This document shows, piece after piece, positions 38,706-48,400 of a DNA stretch of 64,000 nucleotides (its first letter is position 1; every line of letters starts with the position of its first letter). The translations under genes and the position numbers were made by a program. The DNA comes from JBDSLU01 sp963844435 (lineage in GTDB: Bacteria > Acidobacteriota > Vicinamibacteria > Vicinamibacterales > Vicinamibacteraceae), in NCBI GenBank assembly GCA_963844435.1, contig CAWJOG010000018.1:1-64000 (forward strand), given 5' to 3'. Under the pieces are notes generated by a model that searched no databases, was not told the DNA's origin, and was given only the letters and a program-made list of their open reading frames with translations.

Positions 38706-39884
38706 TCAGCCTCGTACGGCGCGCTCGAATTCGTCCGGGTGCGCGGCCCTGGACAACGCGTCCTTGTGCTCGACGAGCTGCTCACGGACGAGGCGCGCCA
38801 GCGATTCCTCGAGCGCGATCGATCCGTGCCGGCGCGTGATCGTGATCTCCTGATGCAGGTGCTGGAGTGCGTCCTTACGGATGTGCTGGCGTGCGCCGTA
38901 TCCAATCATCAGCAACTCGGCGGCGGGCACACGGCCGCCGCCGATGCGCGGCAGCAGCATCTGCGTCATGAGCGCGGTCAGCGCCATCGAGAGCTCCTGG
39001 CGGATGGTGTTCTGGCGCTCCGGCGGAAACGAGTCGGCGATGCGGGAGACGCTCGACGCGACGTCGGTGGTGTGCACGCTCGACAGGACGAGGTGGCCGG
39101 TCTCCGCCGCGGCGAGCGCGATCCGCATCGTCTCCGGGTCGCGCATCTCGCCGACCACGATCACGTCCGGCGCCTGGCGCAGCGCCGCCCGCAGCGCGGT
39201 CGGGAAATCGGGCGCGTCGACGCCGATCTCGATGTGCTCGATCAGGCTGCGCCGGTGCGCGTGCTCGTACTCGGTCGGATCCTCGATCAGGATCACGTGG
39301 CGCTCGTCGCGGCGGTTGATCTCGTCCACCACCGCCGCCAGGGTCGTCGACTTGCCGGAGCCGGTGGGCCCGCCGATGAGCACCAGGCCGCGCGTGAGCC
39401 GCGACAGGGCCTCGACGCCCGGGGGCAGGTGGAGGGAGGCGAGCCGCGGCACCTCGGTCGGGAGGGCGCGTATCGCCGCGGCGGCGCGGCCTCGCTCGCG
39501 ATGCAGGTTGATGCGGAAGCGGCCGGCATTGAGGAGCCGGTAGGACGCGTCGGCGATGCCGCCGCCGCGGTACTGCGCGCCGGCGTGCGTCGGCAGCGCG
39601 TCGAGAACGGCGGCCTCGATCGAGGCGCCGTCGAGCGGTGCGCCGCCCAGCGGGACGACGCGCCCGTCGACTCTGATCGCGGCGGGCGCGCCGGCGACGA
39701 GGAGCAGATCGCTGGCGCGCCTGGTCACCAGCTCGCGCAGCCAGGCATCGAGCCGGGCGCGATCGCCGCCGCCCGACGCGCCGTCGCGGTCGCGGGCGAT
39801 CGTCGGCGCCGTACCGCGTTCCGGCACCGTCGGCTCGTCGTGCAGCTCGCGGAGAAGGGCCTCGAGATCCTCAGGTTCGTTCAT
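38706..39884 (-). CDS. pilT: PilT-type twitching motility ATPase
   Basis: A 392-residue secretion-type AAA ATPase. PilT N-terminal domain from ARLDAWLRELVTRRASDLLL; Walker A LVLIGGPTGSGKSTTLAAVV; Asp box HVILIEDPTEYEHAH; Walker B region APDVIVVGEMRDPETMRIAL; His box HLVLSSVHTTDVASSVSRI; PilT-like C-terminal AAELLMIGYGARQHIRKDAL. Drives type IV pilus retraction by ATP hydrolysis. The first ~45 residues are an unusual acidic, disordered extension. No other pil genes are in the window. The start is ATG 39884. Confidence 0.85.
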   Translation of the reverse strand: MNEPEDLEALLRELHDEPTVPERGTAPTIARDRDGASGGGDRARLDAWLRELVTRRASDLLLVAGAPAAIRVDGRVVPLGGAPLDGASIEAAVLDALPTHAGAQYRGGGIADASYRLLNAGRFRINLHRERGRAAAAIRALPTEVPRLASLHLPPGVEALSRLTRGLVLIGGPTGSGKSTTLAAVVDEINRRDERHVILIEDPTEYEHAHRRSLIEHIEIGVDAPDFPTALRAALRQAPDVIVVGEMRDPETMRIALAAAETGHLVLSSVHTTDVASSVSRIADSFPPERQNTIRQELSMALTALMTQMLLPRIGGGRVPAAELLMIGYGARQHIRKDALQHLHQEITITRRHGSIALEESLARLVREQLVEHKDALSRAAHPDEFERAVRG

Positions 39885-40003
39885 GGTTCGCCCACGATCG
39901 TGACGGCGCGAAGGGGGCTGTCGGCCGGCAGTCGCTTTGCACTATCGCCCCAGCAGCCCTCGGACGCCATGTCGGCGCGAGCGGGTCTCCGCTCCACCGC
40001 GAC

Positions 40004-40558
40004 ATGCGCTTCGCCTCCACATTCGCAGCCGTCCCTCGACCCGCGTCGCTCGCGATGCTGGCGCAAACCGTGACGCGCTATGCATTTGTCACGACGGCCG
40101 GCGCCGCGCTGGTCATGGGGTTCACCGTCCAGCTGGCCCGCGTCGAGGGCCACAGCATGGCGCCGACGCTCGCCAACCAGGATCGGTTGGTTGTCGATCG
40201 TCTGACGTACCGCATCGGAAATCCGACACCTGGCGACATCGTCATGTTCCACGTGCCGGTCGCGCCGAACCGCCTGTTCGTGAAGCGCATCATCGCGGGC
40301 GAGGGCGACGTCGTCCTCATCCGCAACGGCCGGGTGATGGTCAACGGCCGTCAATTGGACGACCGCTACGTGCCGGCGGACTTCCGCAGCCACGAGGACT
40401 GGGGGCCGTACACGGTGCCGCCCGCCTACTACGTGGTGATGGGCGACCACCGCAACCGCAGTTCCGACAGCCGCCACTGGGGCCCCGTGCCGCGCGAGGC
40501 CATCGTCGGCCGCGTCCAGGCGCGCTGGTGGCCGCTCTCCTCCGTCACGCTGTTCTAG
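40004..40558 (+). CDS. lepB: Signal peptidase I
   Basis: A 184-residue type I signal peptidase with a single N-terminal membrane segment (YAFVTTAGAALVMGFTVQLA). Catalytic Ser51 is in VEGHSMAPTL and Lys94 in RLFVKRIIAGEGDVV. The later conserved boxes are YVVMGDHRNRSSDSRHWGPV and REAIVGRV. It is short, like Gram-positive and minor Gram-negative SPases, and possibly a second, specialised copy. The start may be ATG 40004 or ATG 40055; both keep the anchor. Confidence 0.85.
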   Translation: MRFASTFAAVPRPASLAMLAQTVTRYAFVTTAGAALVMGFTVQLARVEGHSMAPTLANQDRLVVDRLTYRIGNPTPGDIVMFHVPVAPNRLFVKRIIAGEGDVVLIRNGRVMVNGRQLDDRYVPADFRSHEDWGPYTVPPAYYVVMGDHRNRSSDSRHWGPVPREAIVGRVQARWWPLSSVTLF

Positions 40559-40562
40559 CGTC

Positions 40563-41408
40563 CTATTCGGCGCCTGGCATCGCCGAGTGCCGCAGGTCGA
40601 CCGGCGTCGTCTTCGCCCGAAGGCGCATGTTGATGAACTCGACACCGAGCGAGAACGCCATCGCGAAGTAGATGTAGCCCTTGTCGATGTGCTGGCCGAA
40701 GGCCTCGCCGACCAGCATCACGCCGATCAGGATCAGGAACGACAGCGCCAGCATCTTCATCGTCGGATGACGATGGACGAAGTCGCTGATCGGGCCCGCG
40801 AAGATCAGCATCACGGTCGCCGCGACCAGCACCGCGACGATCATGATCGGGACGTGCGGCGTCATGCCGACGGCGGTGATCACCGAGTCGAGCGAGAAGA
40901 CGATGTCGACCACCATGATCTGCAGCACCACGGCCAGCAGCGCGCCCCTTTTGGTGGTGCGGTGGCCCAGTTCGGCTCCCTCGAGCTTGTCGTGGATCTC
41001 GTAAGTGCTCTTCGCGATCAGGAACAACCCGCCGAAGAGCAGGATCAGCGACTTCCCCGAGAGCGCCCAGCTGCCGATCGTCAGCAACGGCTCGGTCAGG
41101 CGGATCACCCACGCGATGCTGAGCAGCAGCAGGATGCGCGACACCACCGCCATCGCGATCCCCAGACGCCGCGCCTTCGGCTGCTCGGCCTCCGGCAGCC
41201 GGCCGGCCAGGATGGCGATGAAGATGACGTTGTCGATGCCGAGCACCACCTCCAGCCCGATGAGCGTGGCCAGCGAGATCAGGCCGGCGGCGGACAGCAG
41301 GTCGCCGCTGGCGACGGGGGCACCGTGACCGGCGGGTTCGGCGGCCGCCAGCAGCGGCCAGGCCAGGACCATCAGGAGCGTAACCAGCAGAGCGGAGAAA
41401 CGCGTCAC
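40563..41408 (-). CDS. TerC-family membrane protein
   Basis: A 281-residue polytopic protein with about eight helices. TerC motifs: LIGLEVVLGIDNVIFIAILA with the conserved acidic residues in the membrane, and IMVVDIVFSLDSVITAVGMT in the second half; end YFAMAFSLGVEFINMRLRAK. The family exports manganese and/or calcium or supports metalloenzyme loading. GTG 41408 is chosen with GAGGTGG about 8 nt upstream; an in-frame ATG lies at 41432. The N-terminal LLVTLLMVLAWPLLAAAEPA looks like a cleavable leader, unusual for the family. Confidence 0.85.
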   Translation of the reverse strand: MTRFSALLVTLLMVLAWPLLAAAEPAGHGAPVASGDLLSAAGLISLATLIGLEVVLGIDNVIFIAILAGRLPEAEQPKARRLGIAMAVVSRILLLLSIAWVIRLTEPLLTIGSWALSGKSLILLFGGLFLIAKSTYEIHDKLEGAELGHRTTKRGALLAVVLQIMVVDIVFSLDSVITAVGMTPHVPIMIVAVLVAATVMLIFAGPISDFVHRHPTMKMLALSFLILIGVMLVGEAFGQHIDKGYIYFAMAFSLGVEFINMRLRAKTTPVDLRHSAMPGAE

Positions 41409-41502
41409 AGGGCGACCACCTCGGGCGGGCATGTTATCAGCCGGCTGCAACGGCCGGTGCGCCCTGAAGCGCCGGGGCGGGACGACCGATAGTCCTGCCG
41501 CC

Positions 41503-43356
41503 ATGTCGAGTGTCCCGGCTTCGGCGTCGCCGACTCCGGTCGAGCCGGCCCGAGCCGGGTCATCCACGGTCGAGCCGGGCGCCGAGGCGAGCGAGACGCC
41601 GACGCGTCGGCCCGCCGTGCCCAAGCTGCTCGTCGCGCTGCGGCGCTATTCGTGGGCGATGCTCGGCGCCGACCTCACCGCGGGCATCACGGTCGGCCTG
41701 GTCGCGCTGCCGCTGGCGATGGCCTTTGCCATCGCCTCGGGCCTGCCGCCGGAATCCGGCATCTACTGCGCGATCGTCACCGGCGCGATCATCTCGGCCG
41801 GCGGCGGCTCGATGGTCCAGATCGGCGGCCCCACCGGCGCGTTCGTGGTCGTGATCGCCGGCATCGTGGCCACGCACGGCGTCGCCGGCTTGTTCATGTG
41901 CACGATGATGGGCGGGGTGATGCTCGTCCTCCTCGGCCTCACCGGGATGGGCAGCGCCATCCGCTTCATCCCGCGCCCGGTGGTGGTCGGCTTCACCAAC
42001 GGCATCGCCGTCATCATCGCCACGACGCAGCTGCGCGAGTTCCTCGGCCTGACCATGACGCGCATGCCCGACGACTTCGTCGGCCGCATGGTGGAGATCG
42101 GCCGCGCGCTGCCGACGACCGATGCGACGACCGCGGCGCTGAGCGTGTGCACGCTGCTGGCGCTGATCCTCTGCGCGACGCTGAAGACCCGCATCCCCGG
42201 CACGATCGTGGCGCTCGTCGCCGGGACCGCGGCCGCGCACACGCTGGGCCTGGCGGTGGCGACGATCGACACGCGCTTCCACGGGATCCCCAGCGGCTGG
42301 CCGTCGTTCGCCATTCCCGCCTTCCGCCTCGATCTGATGCTCGGCCTCCTGCCGCCGGCGTTCACGGTGGCGATGCTCGGCGGGATCGAGTCGCTGATGT
42401 CCGCCACCATCGCCGATCGGATGACCGGCGATCGCCACAACCCGAACGTCGAGCTCGTCGCGCAGGGCGTCGCCAACATCGCCTCGCCGCTCTTCGGCGG
42501 CCTGCCGGCCACCGGCGCGATCGCGCGGACCGCGACCAACGTCCGCTCGGGCGCGAAGACGCCCGTTGCCGGCATCGTCCACGCGCTGGTCCTGCTCGGC
42601 ATCGTGCTGTGGGCGGCGCCGCTCGCCGCGCTGGTGCCGATGCCGGTGCTGGCCGCGATCCTGCTGATGGTCGCGTGGAACATGGGCGACTGGGCGGAGA
42701 TCCCGGACATCTTCCGCACCGGCCTGACCGACGCCAGCGTGTGGGCGGTGACCCTGGCGCTGACGATCTTCGCCGACCTGACGCAGGCGGTCGAGGTCGG
42801 GATGGCGCTCGCCGCGCTGCTCTTCATCCGCCGCGTCGCGACGACGACGGACATCGCGCAGGTGACCGACGAGTTCGTGGCGCGGACCCGGCCGGACATG
42901 CTCCAGGACAAGGCGATTCCGCCGTTCGTCGCCGTCTTCCGCGTCACCGGTCCGCTCCTGTTCGGCAGCACCGACAAGCTGGACGTCGTGCGCGATCGGC
43001 TCGACGGCCTGCCGCCGATCGTGATCCTGCGGCTGCGCTACATGACCGCGATCGACGCCACCGGCCTGCGTGCCATCGAAGACCTCGCGCACGCCGTGCA
43101 GTCGACGAGCCGGGTGTTCCTCGTGTCGGGCGCGCGCGAGCAGCCGCTCGCGGTGATGCGGCGGTCGCACTTCGAGCGCCGCCTCGGCGCCGAGCACATG
43201 TGCGCGACGTTCGACGACGCGCTGGCGCGGGCGCGGGAGATCCACGGCCAGCGGTTCAGCGGCGCCTGGCCGAACGTCGCCGCGCCGATCCCGCTGCCCG
43301 AGGACACCCGGCCTGAATCGGGCGACGCGCCGGCACGCGACGCGGCCGCGCGCTGA
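41503..43356 (+). CDS. SulP-family anion transporter with STAS domain (copy 1)
   Basis: A 617-residue transporter with 10-14 helices. SulP core: LTAGITVGLVALPLAMAFAI, IQIGGPTGAF-like MVQIGGPTGAFVVVIAGIVA, VVGFTNGIAVIIATTQLREF, and the GLPATGAIARTATNVRSGAK signature. C-terminal STAS domain from ~residue 480 (PPFVAVFRVTGPLLFGSTDK ... ILRLRYMTAIDATGLRAIED). Carries sulfate, bicarbonate or other oxyanions/dicarboxylates. N-terminal ~35 residues are disordered Ala/Pro-rich; C-terminal tail ~30 residues likewise. The start is ATG 41503. Paralogue at 51344. Confidence 0.9.
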   Translation: MSSVPASASPTPVEPARAGSSTVEPGAEASETPTRRPAVPKLLVALRRYSWAMLGADLTAGITVGLVALPLAMAFAIASGLPPESGIYCAIVTGAIISAGGGSMVQIGGPTGAFVVVIAGIVATHGVAGLFMCTMMGGVMLVLLGLTGMGSAIRFIPRPVVVGFTNGIAVIIATTQLREFLGLTMTRMPDDFVGRMVEIGRALPTTDATTAALSVCTLLALILCATLKTRIPGTIVALVAGTAAAHTLGLAVATIDTRFHGIPSGWPSFAIPAFRLDLMLGLLPPAFTVAMLGGIESLMSATIADRMTGDRHNPNVELVAQGVANIASPLFGGLPATGAIARTATNVRSGAKTPVAGIVHALVLLGIVLWAAPLAALVPMPVLAAILLMVAWNMGDWAEIPDIFRTGLTDASVWAVTLALTIFADLTQAVEVGMALAALLFIRRVATTTDIAQVTDEFVARTRPDMLQDKAIPPFVAVFRVTGPLLFGSTDKLDVVRDRLDGLPPIVILRLRYMTAIDATGLRAIEDLAHAVQSTSRVFLVSGAREQPLAVMRRSHFERRLGAEHMCATFDDALARAREIHGQRFSGAWPNVAAPIPLPEDTRPESGDAPARDAAAR

Positions 43357-43363
43357 CGGCCGA

Positions 43364-46032
43364 TCAGTCCGCCCGCAGGGCGGTGACCGGCTCGATGCGT
43401 GTCGCCCGGCGCGCCGGGAAGTAGCTGGCGCAGGCGGCAATCACCGCCAGCAGGCCGACCGCGCCGGCGAGGCTCACCGGATCGTGCGGCGGGACCTGGA
43501 ACAGCAGCGCCGCCGCGAACCGCCCGCCGGCCACGGCGAGGCCGATGCCGCATGCGGCGCCGACGGCCAACAGCAGCCCGGTCTCGCCGACGAGCAGGCG
43601 CGCGATGTCGCGTCGGGTCGCGCCCAGCGCCATCCGGATGCCGATCTCCGAGGTGCGGCGGGTGACAGCGTAGGCCACCAGGCCGTAGAGGCCGACCATC
43701 GTCAGAATCGCCGCCACGACGCCGAATCCGCCGGAGAGCGAGGCCAGCAGGCGATCCTGCACGAGCGTGTCGCGAATGATCGTCGGCATGACGGCATACC
43801 GCACCTGGATGCGCGCATCGCGTTTCGTGAGCGCGGCGGTGATGGCCGGGAGCACCGAGGCCTCCGCGTGCCTGGTGCGGATGACGACCCGGGGGCGCTG
43901 AGAGCCGCGGCTCTGCGTCGTGGCGTAGTACACGACCGGCCTGGGATCGGCCTTCAGGGAGGCGTAGGTGGAGCGGCGGACGACGCCGACGATCTCGAAC
44001 GCCTTCTCCGGGCCGCTCGGCGTCGCTTCCCGCGTGAATCGCCGGCCGAGCGCCGCTTCGGCTCCTCCGAACTTCGCCGCGAACAGGTCGTCGACGACGG
44101 CCACGGGAATCGATTCGAGGACATCGCGCCCATCGAAGTCGCGGCCGGCCAGGAGCGGTATCCCCATCGTCGCGAAATACTCGGGCCCGACCGTGTTGTT
44201 CGACATGCCGAACCGCCGGTCAGGTGCCCCGTCCGGCCAGACCTGGTTGCCGGACGAGTCGCCGCTGATGGGGATGATCGCCGTGACCGCCGCCGATCGG
44301 ACGCCTGGCACGGCCCGGATGGTGTCGACGACCTCGGCGCCATACCACGTACGCGCCTCCTCGGAGACACCCACCAGCCGAAAATCAACCTGCCCGGTCA
44401 GCAGCCCATCGGGCTCGAAGCCGGGATCGACGCTGGCCGCGTTGTGGAGGGTGCGTGCGAACAGCAGCGACCCGAACAGCAGGGCGACCGACAAGGCCAC
44501 CTGGACCACGACCAGCGTCCGGCGGAGCGCCATCGAGTCACGGCTGGCGCTGGCTCCGCGCGCGCTGGCCCGCATCACGTCTGCGGTGGCGATGCGCGTG
44601 CCGCGCAGGGCAGGCGCAAGCCCGAACAGCAGGCACGTGGCGGCCGCCAATCCGCTGGCGAAGCCGAGTACCCGCCAGTCGACGCCCAGCGGCAGGGTGA
44701 ACCGGCTTTCGCTGGTTTCGAGCGCCGCCACGAGCGCCTGTCCCATCCACCCGGCCAGCACCAGCGCCAGCGTCGTGCCGATGGCCACCAGCACCAGGCT
44801 CTCCGTCAGCAGTTGCCGTACGACGCGCGCCCGGGAGGCGCCGAGGCCGAGACGGACCGCCATCTCACGCTCGCGTGCGCTGGCGCGGGCCAGCAGGAGA
44901 TTGGCGAGGTTCGCGCAGGCGACGACGAGCACGATCCCGGCAATGGTCAGCAGGAGCCACAACGGGATCGCCATACGCCTCGCGCAACTGGGACAGGCCG
45001 GCACCGGCGGGCCGCGCCGCGAGCGTGAACTTCAGGTAGGTGTCGACGCTGACCGGCGGGTACGCGGCCGGCAGCGACGCGCGAAACAGCGCCGGCGAGG
45101 CCGCGGCCAGCTGCGCCGCGGCACGTTCCGGAGTCCAGCCCGGCTTCAGCCGGCCGAACACGCTGAGCCACCACGTGGTGCCGGCGTTGGCCCGCCCCTT
45201 CCCGTCGGTGCTGAAGGCCGGCTCGGAGCAGAGCGGCACGGCCACGTCGAAGACGCGCCCGACCTCGAGCCCGTGGAACCCTGCCGCGGCGACGCCGACG
45301 ATCTCCACCGGTCGGCCGTTCAGCATGATGATCCGGCCGACCGCGGACGGGTCGCCGTTGTAGGCCCGCTGCCACATCGCGTGTCCCAGCACGGCCCGCG
45401 GGGCACAGCCCGGCTGATCGTCGTCGATCGACAGCAGACGACCGGCAGCCGGTGCGACGCCGAGCGTGCCGAAGAACTCGCCGCTCACGATGAGTCCCTG
45501 GGCGTTGCGTACTTCGCCGCCGTTCGACAGGCTGAACTCGTCCCGTCCCCAGGCGAACAGCCCGGAGAACGGCTCGCGGCGGAGCGCGATCTCGCGCCAG
45601 ATCGGCTGCGTCACCGACGAGAACCAGGTCTGGAAGTTGCCGCGCGCACCCTCGCGATCCACGATGTGGACCTCGACGAGACTCGACGGGTCGGCCACCG
45701 GCAGCGTCCGCAGGCGCACGGCGTTGACGACCTCGAACAGCGCGGTGTTGGCCCCGATCCCGAGCGCGAGGGAGAGGATCGCCACCAGCGCGAAGCCGGG
45801 GCTTGCGGCGGAAGCCTCGCAGCGCATATCGCACGTCCTGCGCCGCTTCCTCGAGCCATCGCCGGCGCCACACGTCGCGGGTCGCTTCGCGGACCTGTGT
45901 CACGTTTCCCAGCTCGCGCCGGGCCGCGGCGGCCGCGGCTTCCCGCGTCTCCCCGCGCGCGATGCGGTCGGCGGTCGCCATCTTGAGGTGCGACTCGATC
46001 TCTTCGCGGAGCTCGGCGTCACGATCTTTCAT
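43364..46032 (-). CDS. ADOP-type ABC permease, copy 3, PadR-linked (two frameshifts)
   Basis: A ~890-residue permease with the N-terminal ADOP prefix domain (KDRDAELREEIESHLKMATA ... AARRELGNVTQVREATRDVW). Two MacB_PCD/FtsX halves follow (LVAILSLALGIGANTALFEV; LLLTIAGIVLVVACANLANL; AYAVTRRTSEIGIRMALGAT; SYFPARRATRIEPVTALRAD). Three frames are needed: an extra C in a C-run at about 45797-45800 and an extra base at about 44973-44976. Repaired junctions read RRKPGFALVAIL and REAYAIPLWLLL, so the protein is otherwise intact. Its ATG overlaps the PadR stop (ATGA), so the two are translated together under the PadR operator. Confidence 0.85.
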
Positions 46033-46392
46033 GCGCCCTCTTCTCCCGGCTTGGCCAGGATGCCGCCCATCGCATCGACGAGCATCTGCCATCGCGACCG
46101 TTCGGCGACCAGCTGGCGGCGGCCGGCGGCAGTCAGCTTGTAGACACGGGTCCGCTGGTTGTTTTCGGACACCTTCCACGTCGCCGCAATCGAGCCGCTG
46201 CTTCTCGAGCCGGTGCAGCGCCGGGTAGAGCGAGCCCGTGTCGACGCGCAGCACTTCGCCTGATCCGGCCTGAATCGCCACGGCGATGCCGTAGCCGTGC
46301 TGCGGGCCCCAGCGAAGGGTCTGGAGGACGAGGAGATTGAGCGTGCCCTGGAGCAGCTCGAGGCGGTTGGGGTCGCGGGCGCGCTTCGCCAT
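46029..46392 (-). CDS. PadR-family transcriptional regulator (one frameshift)
   Basis: A ~120-residue winged-helix repressor. N-terminal half: LELLQGTLNLLVLQTLRWGP, QHGYGIAVAIQ and VDTGSLYPALHRLEKQ, the PadR recognition helix region. C-terminal half in another frame: ATWKVSENNQRTRVYKLTAA and GRRQLVAERSRWQMLVDAM. One extra base at about 46193-46195 explains the shift. The start is ATG 46392, lying inside a perfect 12-bp inverted repeat that is the likely autoregulatory operator. It is coupled (ATGA) to the ADOP permease it presumably controls. Confidence 0.85.
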
Positions 46393-46417
46393 GGGTGTAG
46401 ACAAACTACACCCATGG
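46389..46417. promoter_or_regulatory. PadR operator: perfect 12-bp inverted repeat over the start codon
   Basis: CCATGGGTGTAG (46389-46400), 5-bp spacer ACAAA, CTACACCCATGG (46406-46417). The left arm contains the PadR ATG. The core TGTAG-N5-CTACA has the dyad form expected for PadR dimers. A further TGTCTACA at 46426-46433 is the reverse complement of TGTAGACA at 46396-46403, making a possible second site upstream. Confidence 0.7.
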
Positions 46418-46446
46418 ATGGAGTCTGTCTACATCCTTGACTGTTG

Positions 46447-46472
46447 GCGGCCGCGCTCTCACGCGCGGCCGC
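46447..46472. terminator. GC-rich hairpin upstream of the PadR promoter region
   Basis: GCGGCCGCG and CGCGGCCGC form a perfect 9-bp stem with an 8-nt loop, in the 233-bp gap between the PadR start and the histidine kinase stop. It may terminate transcription coming from the two-component operon toward PadR. No gene is seen in the gap. Confidence 0.4.
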
Positions 46473-46625
46473 GGGCCGGCCGTTGGGCGTGCGTCCTGCT
46501 ATTCGCCGACCCGCCTTCGCGCGTCGACGGGACGATGGCTCCGGACTCCGTCCTCGCCATTCTCGCGCGGCGCTGGGCGCGCCGCGGCGTCCGCACGCGG
46601 CCGGCGCCGGTTCGTTGATGGGCCG

Positions 46626-47630
46626 TCAGGGAGCGCTGGCCGGCAGGTCGAGGCGGACACGCAGGCCGCCGATCGGGGCATCGGCAAACGCGACCTCGCC
46701 GCCGCAGGCTCGCGTGAGGTCGCGCACGATCGACAGGCCGAGCCCGGAGCCCGGCGCCGCCTCGTCCGCGCGGACGCCGCGCTCGAAGACGGCCTCGCGC
46801 AGCGACGGCGCGATCCCCGGGCCGTCGTCGTCGATCGTCACGATCACCCGATCGCCGTCGATCGACGCGGTCAGCACCGCGCGGCCGCGGGCCCACTTGC
46901 AGGCGTTGTCCAGCAGGTTCCCCACCATCTCGTCGAGGTCCTCGCGCTCGAGCGGCACGATCGCGGCAGGCGGCGCGGACACGTCGATGGTCACGCCGCG
47001 GGCGGCGTGCAGCCGACGCAGCGTGCGCGCCAGGGCCTCTGCCGAGGCGGCCACGGACGTCGCGGCGCCGGCGCGGCCCTGGGCCGAGGCGTCGGCCCGG
47101 ACCTGCGCGAGCTGGTAGTCCACCTGCCGACGCATCCGTTCGACCTGCTGGCGGATCGCATCGCCGAGCTCCGGCTGACCCGCCGCGTCGGCGCGATCGG
47201 CCTCCTGCACGAGCACGGCCAGCGGCGTCTTCAGGCCGTGCGCCAGGTCGCCGGCCTTGGCCCGCGCCCGCGCCAGCGACCGCTCGCGCTGATCGAGCAG
47301 CGCGTTGAGGTCACCCACGAGCGGTGCCACCTCGCTGGGATATTCGCCGTCCAGCCGCCGTTCGGCGCCGGCGTCCAGGCGCGCGAGCCTGGCCCGCAGC
47401 TGGTTGATCGGCGACCAGCCGCGCCGCACCTGGAGCAGGCCGGCGACCAGGAGCCCCGCGCACAGCACCGCCACCACGGCGGCGTTGTCGAGGACGATCG
47501 CCATCAGCGCCGGCGGATGCCGGTTGCCGAGCGTGACGTGCCAGAGCACGATGGCCAGGAAGAACAGGCCGATCGTCCAGAACGCCGCGCCGAGCAGCAA
47601 GCGGCCGCGCAGCGACCACGGCAGGCTCAT
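46626..47630 (-). CDS. Sensor histidine kinase (PhoQ/QseC-like)
   Basis: A 334-residue membrane kinase. First helix LLLGAAFWTIGLFFLAIVLW, short periplasmic loop, second helix NAAVVAVLCAGLLVAGLLQV, then HAMP-like linker and HisKA with phospho-His in AGDLAHGLKTPLAVLVQEAD. HATPase boxes: LDEMVGNLLDNACKWARG (N), VTIDDDGPGIAP (G1), EAAPGSGLGLSIVRDLTRAC (G2). The GLKTPLAVL form is typical of the PhoQ-type kinases. Its ATG overlaps the stop of the response regulator (ATGA). Confidence 0.9.
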   Translation of the reverse strand: MSLPWSLRGRLLLGAAFWTIGLFFLAIVLWHVTLGNRHPPALMAIVLDNAAVVAVLCAGLLVAGLLQVRRGWSPINQLRARLARLDAGAERRLDGEYPSEVAPLVGDLNALLDQRERSLARARAKAGDLAHGLKTPLAVLVQEADRADAAGQPELGDAIRQQVERMRRQVDYQLAQVRADASAQGRAGAATSVAASAEALARTLRRLHAARGVTIDVSAPPAAIVPLEREDLDEMVGNLLDNACKWARGRAVLTASIDGDRVIVTIDDDGPGIAPSLREAVFERGVRADEAAPGSGLGLSIVRDLTRACGGEVAFADAPIGGLRVRLDLPASAP

Positions 47631-48293
47631 GGCGACGCACCGCCGACGCGGTAGCCGAGACCGCGCACGGTCTCGATGAAGCTCGCGCCGAGCTTCTTGC
47701 GAAGACGGGCGATGAACACCTCCAGCGTGTTCGAGTCGCGGTCGAAGGACTGCGCGTAGATGTGCTCGGTGAGCTCGGCTTGGGACACGATGCGATCCTG
47801 GTGGTGCATCAGGTAGGCGACGACGCGGAACTCGAGGCTGGTGAGCTTCACCGGCGCGCCGTCCCGCGTGACGCAGGCGAGACGCGGATCGAGCGTGACC
47901 GGCCCGCAGCGTCAGCGTCGGCGTGGCGTGACCGGCGGCCCGCCGGATCAGCGCGCGGACGCGGGCCAGCACCTCTTCGACCTGGAACGGCTTGCTGACG
48001 TAGTCGTCGGCGCCGCCGTCGATGCCCTGGACCTTCTCGTGCCAGCTGCCCCGCGCCGTGAGCACGAGGACCGGCACCGCGAGGCCCGCCGCGCGCCAGC
48101 GCGCGAGCAGCGTCAGGCCGTCCGTCCTGGGCAGCCCGAGATCGAGCACGATCGCGTCGTAGGCCTCGCTCCGGGCAAGGTCGTCGGCCTGCTCGCCGTC
48201 GCCCGCCACGTCGACCGCGTAGCCGGCGACGCGACAGGCGTCGGCCAGGTGTCCGGCCAGCCGCGGTTCGTCCTCGACGACCAGGAGCCGCAT
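47627..48293 (-). CDS. OmpR/PhoP-type response regulator (one frameshift)
   Basis: Receiver domain: RLLVVEDEPRLAGHLADACR, phospho-Asp in DAIVLDLGLPRTDGL, Thr in VLVLTARGSWHEKV, Lys in ADDYVSKPFQVEEVLA. Winged-helix DNA-binding domain in another frame: KLTSLEFRVVAYLMHHQDRI ... SFDRDSNTLEVFIARLRKKL ... ETVRGLGYRVGG. The shift is at about 47900-47910, in the linker (LTLRAG, then PVTLDPRLACVTRDGAP). The start is ATG 48293. The likely binding sites are the CTGAACG repeats directly upstream, which it would share with the divergent ADOP permease. Confidence 0.85.
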
Positions 48294-48319
48294 TGCGTCC
48301 AGTGCTTATAGCGCATTCC

Positions 48320-48362
48320 GGCCTGAACGGCCGCTGAACGACGCGTTCAGGCCGGGTTCAGG
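48320..48362. promoter_or_regulatory. Phased CTGAACG repeats: predicted response-regulator operator
   Basis: Direct repeat CTGAACG at 48323-48329 and 48334-48340 (11-bp pitch). The inverted copies GTTCAG lie at 48345-48350 and 48356-48361 (also 11-bp pitch). The outer arms GGCCTGAACG (48320-48329) and CGTTCAGGCC (48344-48353) are perfectly complementary. One-turn spacing is typical of tandem OmpR/PhoP-family sites. It lies between the divergent regulator and permease genes and could control both. Confidence 0.65.
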
Positions 48363-48400
48363 CGGCGGGCGCTAGCGTCCCTCCCGTCGAGGAGGCTTCC

